Source: Rotaria macrura
Lineage: Eukaryota; Rotifera; Eurotatoria; Philodinida; Philodinidae
Direction: 5' to 3'
Length of the DNA stretch: 64,000 nt
Assembly (NCBI GenBank): GCA_900239685.1
Contig: OENT01000093.1
Location: 62,001-126,000 of the forward strand
Shown here: one piece after another, positions 63,490 through 64,000 of the stretch
Position numbering within the stretch: position 1 is the stretch's first letter
How the letters are laid out: every line of letters begins with the position of its first letter
Translations under genes and position numbers: made by a program
Notes under the pieces: model-generated
Told to the model about the DNA's origin: nothing
The model's database searches: none
The model's input: the letters and a program-made list of their open reading frames with translations, nothing else

Positions 63490-64000
63490 TCAAGATGCAT
63501 TTGCGTCTGAATTGGAGTTTCCTGTAAATCGGAAGTAAATAATGGCAACAAACACTATGACAAGAGGAATGACCAATTTCATTAGCGATGCAGCAGAATT
63601 GCTCGAAGCACCACCAGCATTTAAACTTGCATCATCAACTAAATAGCGAGGCTAAATAAAATTTAAAAAAAGAGAGAAAGATATAATTTCTGATCAAACT
63701 ATTTCATCGATTCTTACTTTAACTGTTGGTTTACTCTCCTCCTTGATAGAGATCATAGAATAGGAGAATGATTTAATGAATGGAAAATATTTAGTAAATT
63801 TACCTGACGAATTTCACCAATTAGAAATTTTTTCATTTGCTCACGTGCATCAGCACTATGACCAACATCTTCAAATGCATTCGTAGCATCACGACCATTT
63901 TGTTCTTTTAGAACTTCTTCGCCGCCTGGATGCTGCAAAAAATAACAGTATGATATAAAAAAGGAAACTTTCTATTTAAAACAAACCTCATCAAAAAATT
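63490..64000 (-). CDS. Tail-anchored cytochrome b5 (5' end outside the window)
   Basis: Cytochrome b5 is a haem protein passing electrons to desaturases and hydroxylases at the ER face. Exons: 63987 to the edge (ending FFDE), 63803-63932, a small exon near 63719-63742 (EESKPTVK), and 63490-63652. Joined, FFDE runs into HPGGEEVL, supplying the first haem His, and [11 protein letters not shown] supplies the second. KKFLIGEI follows. The last exon carries a C-terminal membrane anchor ([18 protein letters not shown]) and a short tail NSNSDANAS before TGA. The N-terminal strand and the start are beyond 64000. Acinus begins about 240 bp downstream on the same strand. Confidence 0.92.

Noticed and set aside
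1..64000. CRISPR arrays, bacterial operons or prophage
   Set aside because: Spliceosomal introns and animal genes run throughout; no spaced direct repeats of CRISPR type were seen.
1..64000. tRNA or rRNA genes and telomeric repeat arrays
   Set aside because: I looked for TTCGA-type T-loops in context and G-rich tandem arrays and found none I could support; a covariance-model scan would be decisive.

Overview
This window looks like animal nuclear DNA and most resembles a bdelloid rotifer. It is AT-rich. Genes are split by mostly 45-70 bp GT..AG introns, with a few kilobase-scale ones. It encodes metazoan-specific proteins: an L1/neuroglian adhesion molecule, a rhodopsin-type receptor, Acinus and USP8. 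It also carries a fungal/oomycete-like pectinase gene of the kind bdelloids are known to have acquired. The taxon is an inference; no rRNA or mitochondrial marker is present.

Layout. 0.6-6.4 kb (- strand): a USP8-type protein (dimerisation region, coiled coil, rhodanese, SH3-ligand tail) directly downstream of the ribosome export adaptor NMD3. 8.5-17.2 kb (-): an L1-type cell adhesion molecule with six Ig and about five FnIII domains, one membrane span and a short tail. 20.9-21.9 kb (-): an intronless membrane-anchored methyltransferase-like protein. 26.4-27.8 kb (+): an intronless secreted GH28 pectinase-like enzyme. 30.3-36.0 kb (-): an ARM-repeat/TIR/SAM-like protein. 43.3-44.9 kb (+): two tandem paralogues that may resemble the KCTD H1 region. 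49.2-50.7 kb (+): a 7TM receptor. 56.8-57.5 kb (-): PCMT. 58.5-63.3 kb (-): Acinus (SAP, RRM, RSB motif). 63.5 kb to the edge (-): a tail-anchored cytochrome b5.

Mobile DNA is concentrated between genes and in introns. There are two well-delimited hAT-type non-autonomous elements with perfect 8-bp target duplications, a third weaker hAT-like candidate, a decayed Tc1/mariner element with unusually long (about 220 bp) inverted repeats, a TA-flanked GGGACGAAT-repeat element in an Acinus intron, and two diverged foldbacks.

The most interesting system-level signal is close same-strand gene pairing. NMD3>USP8 (77 bp), the 44-kb paralogue pair (117 bp) and cytochrome b5>Acinus (about 240 bp) each have an orphan 3' splice site just before the downstream ATG and no visible 5' partner. 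That is what spliced-leader trans-splicing of polycistronic transcripts would leave. The ARM-TIR-SAM gene, which has the parts of SARM1 in another order, is the best candidate for a less-described signalling protein. Exon structures were built by hand from splice consensus and reading-frame continuity and were not checked against transcripts.
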